Shown in pieces: positions 12,381 through 23,447 of a DNA stretch of 64,000 nt; positions within the stretch are counted from its first letter, which is position 1; every line of letters starts with the position of its first letter. This DNA comes from Symsagittifera roscoffensis (Eukaryota > Xenacoelomorpha > Acoela > Convolutidae). The position numbers and the translations under genes are program-made. Location: assembly GCF_963678635.1 (NCBI RefSeq), contig NC_087064.1, forward strand, positions 55,498,338 to 55,562,337. Reading direction: 5' to 3'. Below the pieces are notes generated by a model that searched no databases, was not told the DNA's origin, and saw nothing but the letters and a program-made list of their open reading frames with translations.

Positions 12381-13268
12381 CACCTCGACAATTTACTTAC
12401 GTTGGATATAAAAAAATTATTAAAAACATTCACCGCACCCCGAGCTAACGATTTTGCAATAGAATACTACGATCATAATATCATCCGCCCTAATCAAGAT
12501 CAATTTTTAGATGAAGACCGCTTCGCAAACCCGCAACTAACAGAAAAAATTTTCATTAAAACATCATATGTATTTACACTCAAACTTTTTGATAGAAAGC
12601 ATGATCATATTATTTCCGAATCACTAGTTAATATTCAAGCATATGAAAGCTTCTATGATAAATTTCAGTTATTTTCACTAACCTTTCACTTTCTTTCACC
12701 ACAGGAATGCGATTTGCATTGTTCCCAAGATCTTATGTTACGCAGTAAACAAACGCACACATATACATATTATCGTTTTATACAAAATCATTTTGATTTG
12801 CACACTCCATCAAGACAACCTCACCATTGCTTTCAGTTTCTTAACTCAAAATACACGTCACCATTTTTTCTAAATTTTACATATTGCATTAAAGATACTA
12901 ACCTACACGGCATCCTCCGCAACTATGACCCAGTTACCCAAATGTACATATTCTGTCCCATCACAAATACCTTCAATTCCGAAGAATCAAGACCCTTCCT
13001 TATCCCGCATGAATTTATCACACCTATTGAAATACCCATATTAGAACTCATTCACAATACTAAATATAACCATAAAATATATAACCTCATCCAAAACACA
13101 CCTTACGAGTTCGCAGTAGGCACAGAAATACTAAACACCATCAAGGCACTTCAATTGTTTTGGCCACTGCTACAAACTAAAAACATCATACGCATACTAG
13201 CCAAGTTACTAACAACATCAGATATGATTCACGACATCTTCTCCCACGGTTTTTTCCCAGAAGACTAA
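12381..13268 (+). CDS. ORF6: uncharacterised ORF of about 290 codons after env (copy A)
   Basis: This frame is open from 12381, just after a TAA, to TAA at 13266-13268, and is the longest undisturbed frame in the 3' part of copy A. There is no ATG near its start; the first possible initiator is TTG at 12402. It may therefore be reached by splicing or frameshifting from ORF5, which ends 20 nt upstream in another frame. The product is rich in Phe, His, Ile and Thr with several Cys (ECDLHCSQD, YCIKDTN) and no clear signal peptide or membrane segment. I do not recognise the family. Its position as the last ORF of the element recalls the 3' accessory genes of complex retroviruses, but that is analogy only. 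Confidence 0.5.
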   Translation, partial: HLDNLLTLDIKKLLKTFTAPRANDFAIEYYDHNIIRPNQDQFLDEDRFANPQLTEKIFIKTSYVFTLKLFDRKHDHIISESLVNIQAYESFYDKFQLFSLTFHFLSPQECDLHCSQDLMLRSKQTHTYTYYRFIQNHFDLHTPSRQPHHCFQFLNSKYTSPFFLNFTYCIKDTNLHGILRNYDPVTQMYIFCPITNTFNSEESRPFLIPHEFITPIEIPILELIHNTKYNHKIYNLIQNTPYEFAVGTEILNTIKALQLFWPLLQTKNIIRILAKLLTTSDMIHDIFSHGFFPED

Positions 13269-14548
13269 GGTAACTATAAATTAAAACACTTTAACTAATA
13301 AATTCAAATGTATACTAACCATTTTCTATCAATGTTTGATTTATTCTTTTAGTCTTCACACCACAATCATCTACAAAACAGAAAAAGACAAATAAAAATA
13401 CAAACTAGTTAACTTATATTCAAACTCCTTAATCTTTAGCACTAAATAGTGTAGTAAAACTCATACCTATTGTAGTAATTTCATTTATAAATTATTTCCC
13501 CACGAAGCAGTAAAATTAAATACGATGAAAATTTATAATTTTAAACTTCCCCAAAACCCAGTAAAATTCAAATTCAATGCAATAAATTCAAAAAATTAGA
13601 AAGCAGTACTAATCTTTTCAATATTTTCATTCATTCGCACAATAATTCTATCCAAACTCGCACAGCTCGTCCACGAAGAATTGTTTAAATAATGATTTTA
13701 AGTTTCAAGCTTTCACTATAAACAACTCTAACACACGATAACAAGTTTCAAACTTTCCTTTAACACGGTTGGAAAGGAATTATTTACTAAACCAAACTAA
13801 CCAACGCAGCTTGCTAAACACCACAAATCATAAAATAACAGCATGACTAAGAAAAGAAAACCAACGGTACCCAAACCGGATTAACCCAGCTTAAAGCTGG
13901 ATAATTTAATCTTTTGAAGACTATTACACAGTCTAAGAAAGATATAATAAAACACAAAAAAGTCGCAGGACAAACTCAAACCAAAAACAAATCGATTTTT
14001 GAAAAAAAAGACATAATCAAAGAAACATAAGAAAGACCAGAAAAAACCAACATAAAACGTTATAACATAACAGGACCTCTCAAAGAAACAGCATGTAATC
14101 ATACTCCCACTCCTGGCCTAACCCACCAGAGAAGGACGTCCTGAGCATGCTTATAGCCGGCCTAACCCACCGCGCTACACACGCTTTGTGACCACGCTTC
14201 AATTTTTAATAAGAGGTACTCAAGGGTCAGTAACTCTTCAAAATAACTGAACTAAAACAAAACGCTTTTGTGAAAACAACTAACTAAGTTCATGATTAAA
14301 AAATCAAATTAACATACATTTATATAATGTAAATCATACTTTGCAGTATATAGATCATACACAACAACAAAGACGAACATCCAAAGACTAGACGATCCCA
14401 TCACACTCGAACAAAAGAATGGCTAAACACAACCGACATGCCGTCCACAATCACGACTCAAAGGGTTTATAGTACGACTTGACTTCGCAGAAAGGGACTT
14501 CATTGAACTAGACCAATGACCACCTCGATGCTCAAGTATACGTACAGA
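13269..14548. other. non-coding stretch downstream of ORF6
   Basis: I see no supported gene. It is AT-rich, with the short repeated phrase GGCCTAACCCACC at about 14116 and 14160, the only GC-richer patch. It may be the 3' untranslated region of copy A if the LTR at 15431 belongs to it; otherwise it is host DNA. Confidence 0.4.
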
Positions 14549-15282
14549 TCCGAGTTACAAGGCATCCCTTCCACACACGATCTTCACGCCATTCCCAGAC
14601 GAGGCTGCACATAAAACAGTTCTCTACCAATACAGAAAAACCTGACATAGCAAACATTTTGAAATCGGTTTCATTTCATTGGGGATCACAGTCGTTGTCG
14701 AATGACAAGATAACAACTTCAATTTTTTATTAATTTTACAGAGTACTTCCCAATTTCTCAAAACTTTTTAAATTGGTAAAAAAAAGGAAAAATTACTCCT
14801 AAAACAACTTAGTTTCAATATTGACAGTGTTTTTGTTAGTTTTTTCGCAAAGATTTTTCTGACGCGTGCTATTTCATGATTTTTTGAAAAAGCTTTTTTC
14901 TTAATATATCAAAGAAATGAGTTTCTGAAAATGATTTATTTGCCATTTTTATTTATTTTTATTTTTAAACATTTAATTAGGGCTGCAAATTGAAGCAAAA
15001 CTGCCTAACTGGATAACACTGTGCGCGGAAAGACTAGCCAACAATTGTTCAAATGGATTTTTTATATTTGAAAAATATTTCATCAACTTTGTAACCGAGT
15101 TACAAGGCAACCGAGTTACAAGGCATCCCTTCCACACACGATCTTCACGCCATTCCCAGACGAGGCTGCACACAAAACAATTCTCTACTAAAACAGAAAA
15201 ACCTGACATAGCAAACCATTTTGAAATCGGATTGATTCCATTGGGGATCACAGTCGTTGTTGAATGACAAGATAACAACTTC
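14549..15282 (+). repeat. direct repeat pair of about 170 bp with 390 bp between
   Basis: Bases 14549-14720 and 15108-15282 are about 90 percent alike, both running from CCGAGTTACAAGGCATCCC to GACAAGATAACAACTTCA. The first 15 bases of the second copy are themselves doubled at 15093-15122. The 390-bp interior is AT-rich without a gene. Its stretch at 14840-14875 (TTTTTTCGCAAAGATTTTT then ACGCGTGC) is similar to the repeat at 27350-27380. It could be a small composite repeat or a duplication around an insertion. Confidence 0.6.
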
Positions 15283-15430
15283 ATATCCACCATTCCAGCG
15301 TCCTGGAACGTTCTTCTTCAAGAAGAACCGGATAAGAAAATGATGTTCGCCAAATACCAACGTTCATTATCCATCCTTCAATTGCAGAGAAGAAAGATAG
15401 TTCTAAAAAACTCTGTAAACCCCGGATGGG

Positions 15431-15728
15431 TGGAACCTGATCTAAACTACATTTTATTATTGGATAAATTAGATATTTTACCACTGTAAAATATTTAATA
15501 TCAACCAATCATAATCCATCCAACTAACAACCCACTTATTTGTAAGTGCTGAAATTACTTGTAATTTCAGCACCAGAGAGATTTGAATTTAACTTAGAAA
15601 TTTGTTGCCTCTCCTAAGAACTTCAGCAATCGCAATAAGCCAGTATACTCTAGATCTATTGAGCCTAGCAGAGACTCGTTAAACACCCTGAGACTATTAG
15701 ATATAAAAGTAAGATTAGGATCGGTATA
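15431..15728 (+). repeat. LTR of the env-bearing element, 5' 298 bp, cut by the gap
   Basis: The stretch starts TGGAACCTGATCTAAAC and follows the LTRs at 43360 and 50353 closely until the N gap. It may be the 3' LTR of copy A, 2.16 kb after ORF6. The sequence just before it (CCCCGGATGGG) is not a good polypurine tract; a purine-rich AGAGAAGAAAGATAG lies 30 nt further up. It could equally be an independent solo LTR. Confidence 0.75.
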
Positions 15729-15928
15729 NNNNNNNNNNNNNNNNNNNNNNNNNNNNNNNNNNNNNNNNNNNNNNNNNNNNNNNNNNNNNNNNNNNNNNNN
15801 NNNNNNNNNNNNNNNNNNNNNNNNNNNNNNNNNNNNNNNNNNNNNNNNNNNNNNNNNNNNNNNNNNNNNNNNNNNNNNNNNNNNNNNNNNNNNNNNNNNN
15901 NNNNNNNNNNNNNNNNNNNNNNNNNNNN
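15729..15928. other. assembly gap (200 N)
   Basis: Exactly 200 N, a conventional placeholder for a gap of unknown size. It separates a truncated LTR from a Polinton polymerase relic, so the distance and even the adjacency of the two sides are uncertain. Confidence 0.98.
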
Positions 15929-15949
15929 TTGCAATTTGGAGAACATGTT

Positions 15950-17490
15950 CATGTCTTACTACCAAGAAAAAAACAGAATGCAGAATTGAGAGTTTTCACG
16001 CATCTGGAAGTCAAAAGAAAATTGACTGTTTTAATGTAGATGGATATTGCGATCACTGCAAAACAGTGTTTGAAGCTATGGGATGCTATAACCTTTTCTG
16101 CCCTGCCAAGAGACCTGTCCCTCCCTGAGCGATGTTGATAATGAGAGAGGAAACAAAAGGAGAGAGATGGATGATTTGAGACGTGAGTATATTCGCGAAA
16201 AAGATACAAATCGAAGAGATGTGGGAATATGAGTCGTGGCAAAACTTCAAACCGAACAAAAAAATCAAGAACCATATCCGATCCAACCCTACCTAGGAAA
16301 GTCCTCTCTCTACTGAATCTTTATTGAAAAAAAATAAGAGATTAATCCCTTGAAGGCTATATTCAAATTGACTTAGTTGTTCCAGTTGAACTGAGAGGAA
16401 AATTCGCTAATTCTTCTCAAATTTTCAAAAACACTGAAGTTGGAAGAAAAAATATCGGGGAAAACGTGAGCAAAAATATGCCATTGAAAATTATCTTCTT
16501 ATGGATCCCCAGCGAATGCTAATATCTAGTTCCAAACTGGAAAATGATTCCATCATTACTACTCTTTTCAATTTCTATATGGAACTTGGTTTACAGTGTA
16601 CAAAAATTTACCGCTTTGTACAGTATCTCCCTCGAAAAACTTTCAACAAATTTGTACAGTCAATTGTTGATGCTAGAAGGGAAGGAGATGAGAACCCCTT
16701 ATCTGGTGTTGTTGCAGAGACTAAGAAACTCCTAGGTAATTCATCCTACGGTTACAAGATAATGATTGATCGATACATACGATCACAAAGAATTTAAATG
16801 ATGAAAAAACCTACAAAGCAATTAATGAACCACTGCTCAAACCAGTGAACACTGTTCAGAAAACTTGTACAAAATTGAATTACCAAAGTCGACATATGAG
16901 CACAAAGAACCCATAATTTTCGGATTTTTCATTCTGCAGTATGCAACGCTGAGAATGCTTGAGCTCTAGTATAATTTTTTTGACAAGTTTTAAATAAGTT
17001 TTAGTTGCGATGTAAATAAGTTGGAGGAATTAAAAATGGACACGGACACGCTGTTTTTAGCTATTGCTGAAGAAATCTTTATGGTTGTATTCGTCCGGAA
17101 AAAAAGATGACTGGGAAAAATAAAAAAATGATTGCAGAGATTCATTTAGCGGATTCAAAAAAAAAACAACTTTTTTCCACGAACAAGTTGTAGCGTTCAC
17201 AAGAAACACAATAAACGACTTATTCTTGCTATGATAACAAATCAGACAAGATTAATTTTAGCACCAAAGGATTGAATAAAAAAATTCTAGAGGAATCCGG
17301 CGTTGGCACTATGGAAATTACAGGAAATTACTCGACGAAGCATTCAACTTGACTTCAACAAACAGAGTAGTTAGAACCATCAATCTTATGGTTGCTACAT
17401 ACGTGCAAACAAAGAAGAGATTGAGCTACTTTTACTCGAAAAGACAAGTTCAGGACGACGGAATACACTCAAAATTTTTGAACTGGTAAA
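15950..17490 (+). pseudogene. Polinton/Maverick protein-primed DNA polymerase B relic
   Basis: Fragments in all three frames read as a Polinton PolB. At about 16036-16128 is a Cys-rich block (GYCDHCKTVFEAMGCY). The stretch after it (GNKRREMDDLRREYIREK) is typical of the family before the palm. The longest surviving frame, 16501-16797, carries YLPRKTFNKFVQ, a block typical of the family, then LLGNSSYGY, the conserved NSxYG motif of family B polymerases. The C-terminal part (GLNKKILEESGVGTME, then RLSYFYSKRQ) ends near 17490. Such enzymes copy the element from a protein primer. Numerous frameshifts and stops make this a dead copy. No integrase, ATPase or capsid gene of the element is visible nearby. 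Confidence 0.8.
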
Positions 17491-17763
17491 TAACTGATAG
17501 TGTAATAGTATTTTATTTAGTTTTGATTAACTAAGTGTAAACATGTGCTAAAATGATTATACGAAGCAGTAATTTATATACTTCATCTTCTAAATTTAAC
17601 TTTTTGTTTAAAAAAAAACATGATTTTTTTCTCGAAGTTTCATTAGGTTTCAGTATAGCTTTACATAGTTTTCTCAAGGTTTCAAACATAAGGAACAATA
17701 ATCAAAACATCCAAATTGTGGGAGTTCGCTAAAAAACGCAAGTATTGCCACAGTCGAGCTCTA

Positions 17764-17945
17764 AAAAAATTCGGGCGCCAAAAAATTTTCTGAATTTTAC
17801 CATCACACTGAAACCTTACTGTCTTAATACATTAAGGAACCTATTCCCTATGTTATTACTTGGGAAATATAATCCCTATCTTAATACATAGCTTGCAAAC
17901 CGGATGCTCTATTCCCTATCTTAATACATGGAAGTGTGCACCAAC
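17764..17945 (+). repeat. left member of an inverted repeat with TATTAAGATAGGG subrepeats
   Basis: The reverse complement of this stretch matches 27196-27372: the blocks CATGTATTAAGATAGGGAAT, AGAGCATCCG, GGTTTCA.TGTGATGGTAA and AATTTTTTGGCGC occur in the same order. Inside are three degenerate copies of TATTAAGATAGGGAATA about 45-60 bp apart. The two members face each other across 9.25 kb. They may be terminal repeats of a DNA element or two separate repeat copies. Confidence 0.65.
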
Positions 17946-18847
17946 CGCCTCCTCACTGTTCTGCTACTACTGCTAATTGTATTGCTTGAAGATATCATTT
18001 AGCCCCTCAGAATTCAAGATTTTGTGGCTGCACCGGACGCTTCATGTGTTTTATGGGGAAACCGTCAAAAACTTTCCGCGACAATTGATCCCTTTTGTGA
18101 GACTTTAAAGACTCTCAATTCTAGAAAATTACAATGATTGAAATATCAAACCGCTAGCCGCGGCCCACATTGGAAGCATATGGAGAGACTTGTATAAAAG
18201 TTCGATTTTTCCTGTTACAAATGCAGCTGCCTGTCCTCGGAAGCTGCATGCTAAACCGCTGAGCCCTTAAATTTGCAAAAATGAACACAGCATGTATTCT
18301 GATCCATTTGGAAAAACTCCACTTGAAAAAACATCACTAATTTTACGGCCTGGAATGTTAGTAGTATATGACTGAGTAGAGCTAGGGGGGTAATGGGTGA
18401 CCCATAAACAGCATAAAACTAAACACTTTTTTTGGGTTAAACTTACGTTTTTGTGCCGGTTTTGGTGGTGTTGTTGGTTTTAGTGTTTGGTTTGACCTGT
18501 CGTTTCGAGCTACGGCAGCTAAAACAGTTGATGATTTTAAAACTACATTTTTTGTCTCATCGAAAAAAAAGTTTTTTGAAAAATGCATGTCTTGGCAGTA
18601 AATTTTTATGAGTGAGCTACCAAAAAAATATCGGCAGCTTTCTGGAGCACAATTTGGTTTTAGAATTTAATCGGTTTCACGGAAAAAAAGCTCGTTTGGC
18701 AATAGTTTCAATTTTTCAAAGTCTCAGCGAAAAAAAAAAACTAAAAACTATTGATGCAGCTTTCCCTGATTATGTTTTCTATAAATTTATTGAAATTCAA
18801 AGACTTTTGAAGAGCTTTGAGGAGCTTGAATGAAGTGATGGTACTTT
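17946..18847. other. mostly non-coding; one possible gene remnant at 18612-18833
   Basis: I see no firm gene. A + strand frame at 18612-18833 (73 codons, preceded directly by TGA, GTG first) has protein-like composition (RFHGKKARLAIVSIFQSLSE, ending LLKSFEELE) and runs tail-to-tail with the RING gene; it may be a broken exon. A 68-codon frame on the other strand (18382-18588) is Thr/Pro/Lys-rich and weaker. Both are too short to call. Confidence 0.3.
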
Positions 18848-19306
18848 TTACTGACCCTTTTTTTTCTCTGCTGAAGATTTTCCGGCTCCGTTTTGTTTGT
18901 CAACTTTCGGTAGATTATATGTGATGAATGGATTGGGAAAAGTTACGCGACATGTATTTGACGGACATTCTGGTACTCCATTGAGAATCATTCTTGTAAC
19001 GCAGGCTTTTGGACAATACGGACCACAGATAAAGTGATTACATGGCAGAATTCTAGCGTCACTTCGCGGGTTAAAACTCTTCTTACAAAAAGAACATATC
19101 ATTTCGAACGGTTCCTCCACAACAGCACTGCTCATTGGCACGTCGGGCTGTTGATAAGAAGTCGCCTTGTCTTCACTTTCAATCTGGTCTTCATCCTCTT
19201 CATTTTGATAGATTTTACTTCTCTCGAAATTTTCTTGTTCGCGCGCAAAGGTCGACGAAGATTTAGAATCAGAATTGTCTGCGGTTTTCGAAATGCTGCT
19301 ACCCAT
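18848..19306 (-). CDS. small RING-finger protein with an N-myristoylation-type start
   Basis: An uninterrupted 152-codon frame. The N-terminus MGSSIS fits the N-myristoylation pattern (Gly2, Ser6), so the protein could be membrane-anchored. Residues 10-65 are acidic and Ser-rich, probably disordered. Residues 71-119 form a RING-like zinc module with C71, C74, C89, H91, C94, C98, C102, C114 and C119. The CNHFIC core is typical, while the later Cys spacing is slightly unusual. A Lys-rich C-terminus ends KKKGQ. RING domains usually act as E3 ubiquitin ligases; the substrate is unknown. Just upstream of the ATG, on the coding strand, is TTTTCTTCACTTACAG, a good 3' splice or trans-splice acceptor, so an upstream exon or leader is possible. 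It lies inside the segment bracketed by the 17764/27196 inverted repeat. Confidence 0.65.
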   Translation of the reverse strand: MGSSISKTADNSDSKSSSTFAREQENFERSKIYQNEEDEDQIESEDKATSYQQPDVPMSSAVVEEPFEMICSFCKKSFNPRSDARILPCNHFICGPYCPKACVTRMILNGVPECPSNTCRVTFPNPFITYNLPKVDKQNGAGKSSAEKKKGQ

Positions 19307-22300
19307 ATTAAACGAGAGCTGTAAGTGAAGAAAATTAATTTTGCATCAAAAAACGTCTTGTCGAGCTTTCGTTTTTAAGACTCATACAAATGTATGTGAA
19401 AACTCGTAATTCCGAATCATAATTTTCGAATTGTTGTTTGAAACTTATCAAAGCACGCTTTTTCTTTCAAAGTATTTGTAAAACGTAGTGATTAAGCCAA
19501 GTTCTTCAGCACCACTTTTCGTTTATTGAGATGGACTGAAAACCAATTTCAAACTTCAAGATTAAATCTAGAACTTTTGCCATTTGATATGCAGTTTTGC
19601 TGCGATTTGTAAATTATTTCTTCGTGCAGACAGTTTTTTGAGGCTTTAAAATGAGCAGCGAAGCTTCAAGAAGCACCAATTTTACCAATAGCAAAACGAC
19701 AAAAAGAGCAACTATTTATGACCTGAAGTTTTGAACAACACATTAACATATATGATATGAGGCGGATCAGGACTTTTAAGAGGGGAGCAGATTTTCGAAA
19801 ATTCAGTAAACTTTGGTAGCCATTTTTTTTAGGTATGTAAATAAGCTCAAATTTTCAAATACATAATTCTACACAATCAAAGATATGATAAATAACATGC
19901 ATACTTTACTTGCCCAATGAAAACTTGATGTGATTAATATAAGTAAAAATATATTGAGCTCAAAATTAATAAAACGAGAAAAATTTTTTCTTTAGGTGTT
20001 CATTTTCTAAAAGAATTTATAGAAAGGCGTCTTATTCTTGGGTACGTTTGTTTAGGATTTTATATCCGTATCAATTACACTGTTTGGTAACAAACCAATT
20101 TCAGTGTAGAAATAAATAAATTTGTTTCTTAGTTAATTTAAAAGGGTTAATTGTAATGAAAATCTAAGGTGGTATCGCAAAAGTACACGTTTCATAACGT
20201 ACATTGTTTTCTAACTTCGTGAAATCTCGAGTACAAAAAATTTATCAGCTTGTGTTTGTTCCATTAGACGTTTTGACAATTTCGGTTTTGGAAGTTTTTG
20301 ATGACCATCTGTCGGTTTTGCTACTCTATTTGAATTCGTACTTCATTTGTTTACTGCAAATCTTTTCTAACTTCGTATTTTTTTTGTTCAATTTTCGGTT
20401 TTTTCCTTATAAAACTGGAAATCCTATGATAGCTGCTTCAATTATTATGCACGTTCGCTTTAGAATCAGTCTTCTGATAAAATTTTTATCACTCTTTTTA
20501 AGTACAGTTTGTAACTAACCCTGGTTGAGTTGTTCGACTTATGTTTCGACCAACTCGACCTAAAATGGCCATGTTTTGACCGACTCAGCCCAAAAGACTG
20601 GATTTGACCGACTGGACCAAATGGAAACGTGTTCGAGTGTTTTCGACACATGCTGTGTTTCGAAGGACTCAAACAAGTTTGCCATGTTACGACTGTCTCA
20701 ACCTTAAAAAATTGCTGTCAACTGTGTTCGTCGCTACTAATACTCAAAAAAAATTCCCGTTAAATTTCCGACAAAATGTTCTAGCAAGGCTTTGTTTCAA
20801 TCAAGCCTTGTGTTCGGCTGTTTTGACTATCTAAGCAGAATCAAAAAAGCTCTTCCAATTTCCTTCCAAGCTTTCTATACGAGCTTATAGAAACTAGCAC
20901 TTTCCCTCAAGCGTCTATTATTCGCTTTTTCAATCTGTATCTTTAAAAACTTGTTTGGTCTATTGAATTTAAGTGGAAGACACTTTGCTATACTGCAGTC
21001 TGTCCTCAGATCAGGTAGGTTTTGACAAAATTCAAATTGGATAAAATAAAAATGTTGATTGATTCGAAAACTTGAGATTCAAAACTAACACAGAAAAAAG
21101 AAAGGCAGAAATCATTGTTATGCAAAATCCATGAAAAAAAAAGAAAACACAAACAACTGACAAGTTGTCAAAAAATGTTGCCATTCCGATTTTTTGAATT
21201 CTTTTAAGTCAAAGGGAGTGATGTTTGAGGAGAATATGAAAATGGCGGAGCAAAGTCAACAGGTATGTAGAAGCTGTTAGTTGCAGCTGAAAAAGCTATA
21301 GTCAATCCGTAAATATTTTAGTTTCTCCAACAGACACTCTCTGTTCCGAATGCTCAATTTCTCTAGGTTCTGTTAGTGCAACAGTTTGTACTCTTGCTTA
21401 CCACAATATAAATTCCATAAATTGCAGAGAGTTCAGAATACGTCTTTAAGATATCAAACATTTAAAACATGCCGCCTTTTTTGCAAGATTTACCCAATCC
21501 GATGTCATGTCCAGCGGATCGATTGTAAAAATGTGCTGCAAACAAGTGGTTTGGCAAAATTCATCATTTAATATCAAAAAGATTGTGATTGATGGCTGGG
21601 AAGAATAGCTTATTTTTCAGAAGGAACAACCGATTTTTGACGGAAGTTGAAACGATCGAGTTGAAGTACCTAACTTTCAGATACATGAACTGTGACTTAG
21701 AAATTGCTTTTTGAATTGAGTGGACGAAGGTATCGACATGGCACCATGAAGCGGCTGAAAAAGTGTTATAGGTGTCGGATACGGAATCCCGTTCGCGAAA
21801 ACCACTAACTTTAGGCTCCGACAAGATAAATTAATGGACGGCCTACAACCCAATCCAGAGAGCAGATAGCAGTTTGCTCGAGACGTGCAAAAAGCATTCA
21901 AAAAATTGTAGGTTGCAGTTTTTGTTTTTTATAATTTTTCACAAGAAGAATTTTGTAATATCATTATTTCAAGGCCGCTTTAGGCTTTGTTTTTGAACGA
22001 GTGTTTTGACGCTAATCTTAGCACAGAAATTCGCTTGAGATCTCATGGCTCTGCTCAAATTGAATTTTTTTTTGGAGGCCGCTGAAAGGAAAAAGAAAAG
22101 AGAAAAAATGGAAGCAGCGAGTGTGATTACAAACAAAAGCTAGGCGCTTTAGACTGCAACAAGAGTCTCTTGAAAAAAAACAGTATTTAAACAACGAGAG
22201 GTAAATTGAATTATGACGGCCCATGCGGACATTTTTAAATCCAAGAGAGGGTAGAAAACCACTGAATAGTGGACTGACTGAACTCCTTCTCCAGAATAAC

Positions 22301-22719
22301 TTAAATTTGGGAAGAAGACACGTTCCACTTTTTGTTGTTAAATTGTCTATTGATGACACACAAGTCTTAAAATATACCCTTGCTTCATAAATTTTGGCTT
22401 TGAATGTTATCAAATGATGATTTTGGAAGCAACAGCTACGAGGTTTTTTGCTAAAAGTACAGTTTTCGCATCGGGCTAAGTCGGAATAACAACACCTTCG
22501 GAAAAAACCGTAACTGTTTGACTTTTTCCCAGTTCAGTGAGTACAAATCTGTAAAAAAATGGTTTGAAAAATTTGTGTTAATTCCATGAAAATCTGCAAT
22601 ACAATCATTCATCGAAATCTGCAAATATTTTGGTCGCGCTCACAGAATACAACGATAACATTAGAAATTCTATGCAAGGAACTATTGAAAACGACTAAAC
22701 TATCCATTGTCGTAAGCTA
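19307..22719. other. non-coding stretch with a dispersed repeat
   Basis: I see no supported gene. Bases 19668-19945 are repeated at 25350-25616 (see that entry). At 20525-20625 there are three loose copies of a TTTTGACCGACTC-type phrase. The longer frames here (20204-20518, 21564-21824, 22018-22413) have no recognisable domain, no paralogue in the window and no splice-site support. Confidence 0.4.
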
Positions 22720-23445
22720 CAGTGCTGATTTAAATTATCCGGACGAAACGAACAAAACTTGAATTTTCAAACGCGTTTTTCTCAAATTGGGTTAAGATTA
22801 GAAAAACAATGAAGAGGACAAAAGTTGCTTAGAATTTCAACAGAATTAATACGGTGCCATTTTTGCTCCGACATTCTCAACAAAAATTTTACCCCAAAAT
22901 GTGTCATTTTGGCTTTTTTCAATTAATCAAAAATTACGCTGAAACTACTTTGTTAATTGATATGAAAATTATATCACAGGAACAACACAGCCCAACAAAG
23001 TTTAAGAAGGGTCAAATCTCCAAAAACTAGTATAAATGAAAAAAATTTCATTTGATAGTCAATAAATTTGATTTTTACTATATAAAACCCAGAATCTCTG
23101 TTTAAAAATAGATTTTAAACAACTTGCGCAAATTTTTGGAGAGTTAACCCTTCGTAAACTTTGTTGAGCTGCGTATGAGGCTTCCTGTGATATAATTTTC
23201 ATAACAATTAACAAAGTAGTTTTAGCGTAATTTTTGATTAATTGAAAAAAGCCAAAATGACACATTTTTGGGTTAAAATTTTTGTTGAGAATTTTGGAGA
23301 AAAAATGGCACCGTATTAATTCTGTTGAAATTCTAAGCAACTTTTGTCCTCTTCACTGTTTGTCTAATCTTAACCCAATTTGAGAAAAACGCGTTTGAAA
23401 ATTCAAGTTTTGTTCGTTTTGTCCGGATAATTTAAATCAGCACTG
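22720..23445. mobile_element. palindromic Tc1/mariner-type MITE, copy 1
   Basis: The element begins CAGTGCTGATTTAAATTATC and ends with its reverse complement. The arms of about 320 bp pair almost throughout, for example the AATTAATCAAAAATTACGC blocks. TA lies directly outside both ends (22718-22719 and 23446-23447), the target duplication expected of the Tc1/mariner superfamily, and CAGT ends are typical of that group. No transposase is encoded, so it is a fold-back MITE. The TA on its right is shared with copy 2. Confidence 0.8.
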
Positions 23446-23447
23446 TA

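Noticed and set aside
13881-14102. 73-codon minus-strand ORF
   Set aside because: Phe/Ser/Cys-rich AT-biased composition, no homologue in the window and no splice or promoter support.
14105-14215. tRNA- or SINE-like A-box (TAGCGCGGTGG on the minus strand)
   Set aside because: There is a loose A-box match but no B-box and no cloverleaf that I can pair, so I do not call an RNA gene.
15594-15965. ORFs running through the N gap
   Set aside because: They exist only because N was translated as unknown residues.
22018-22413. 131-codon minus-strand ORF
   Set aside because: No domain, no paralogue and no supporting signals. The length alone is not convincing.
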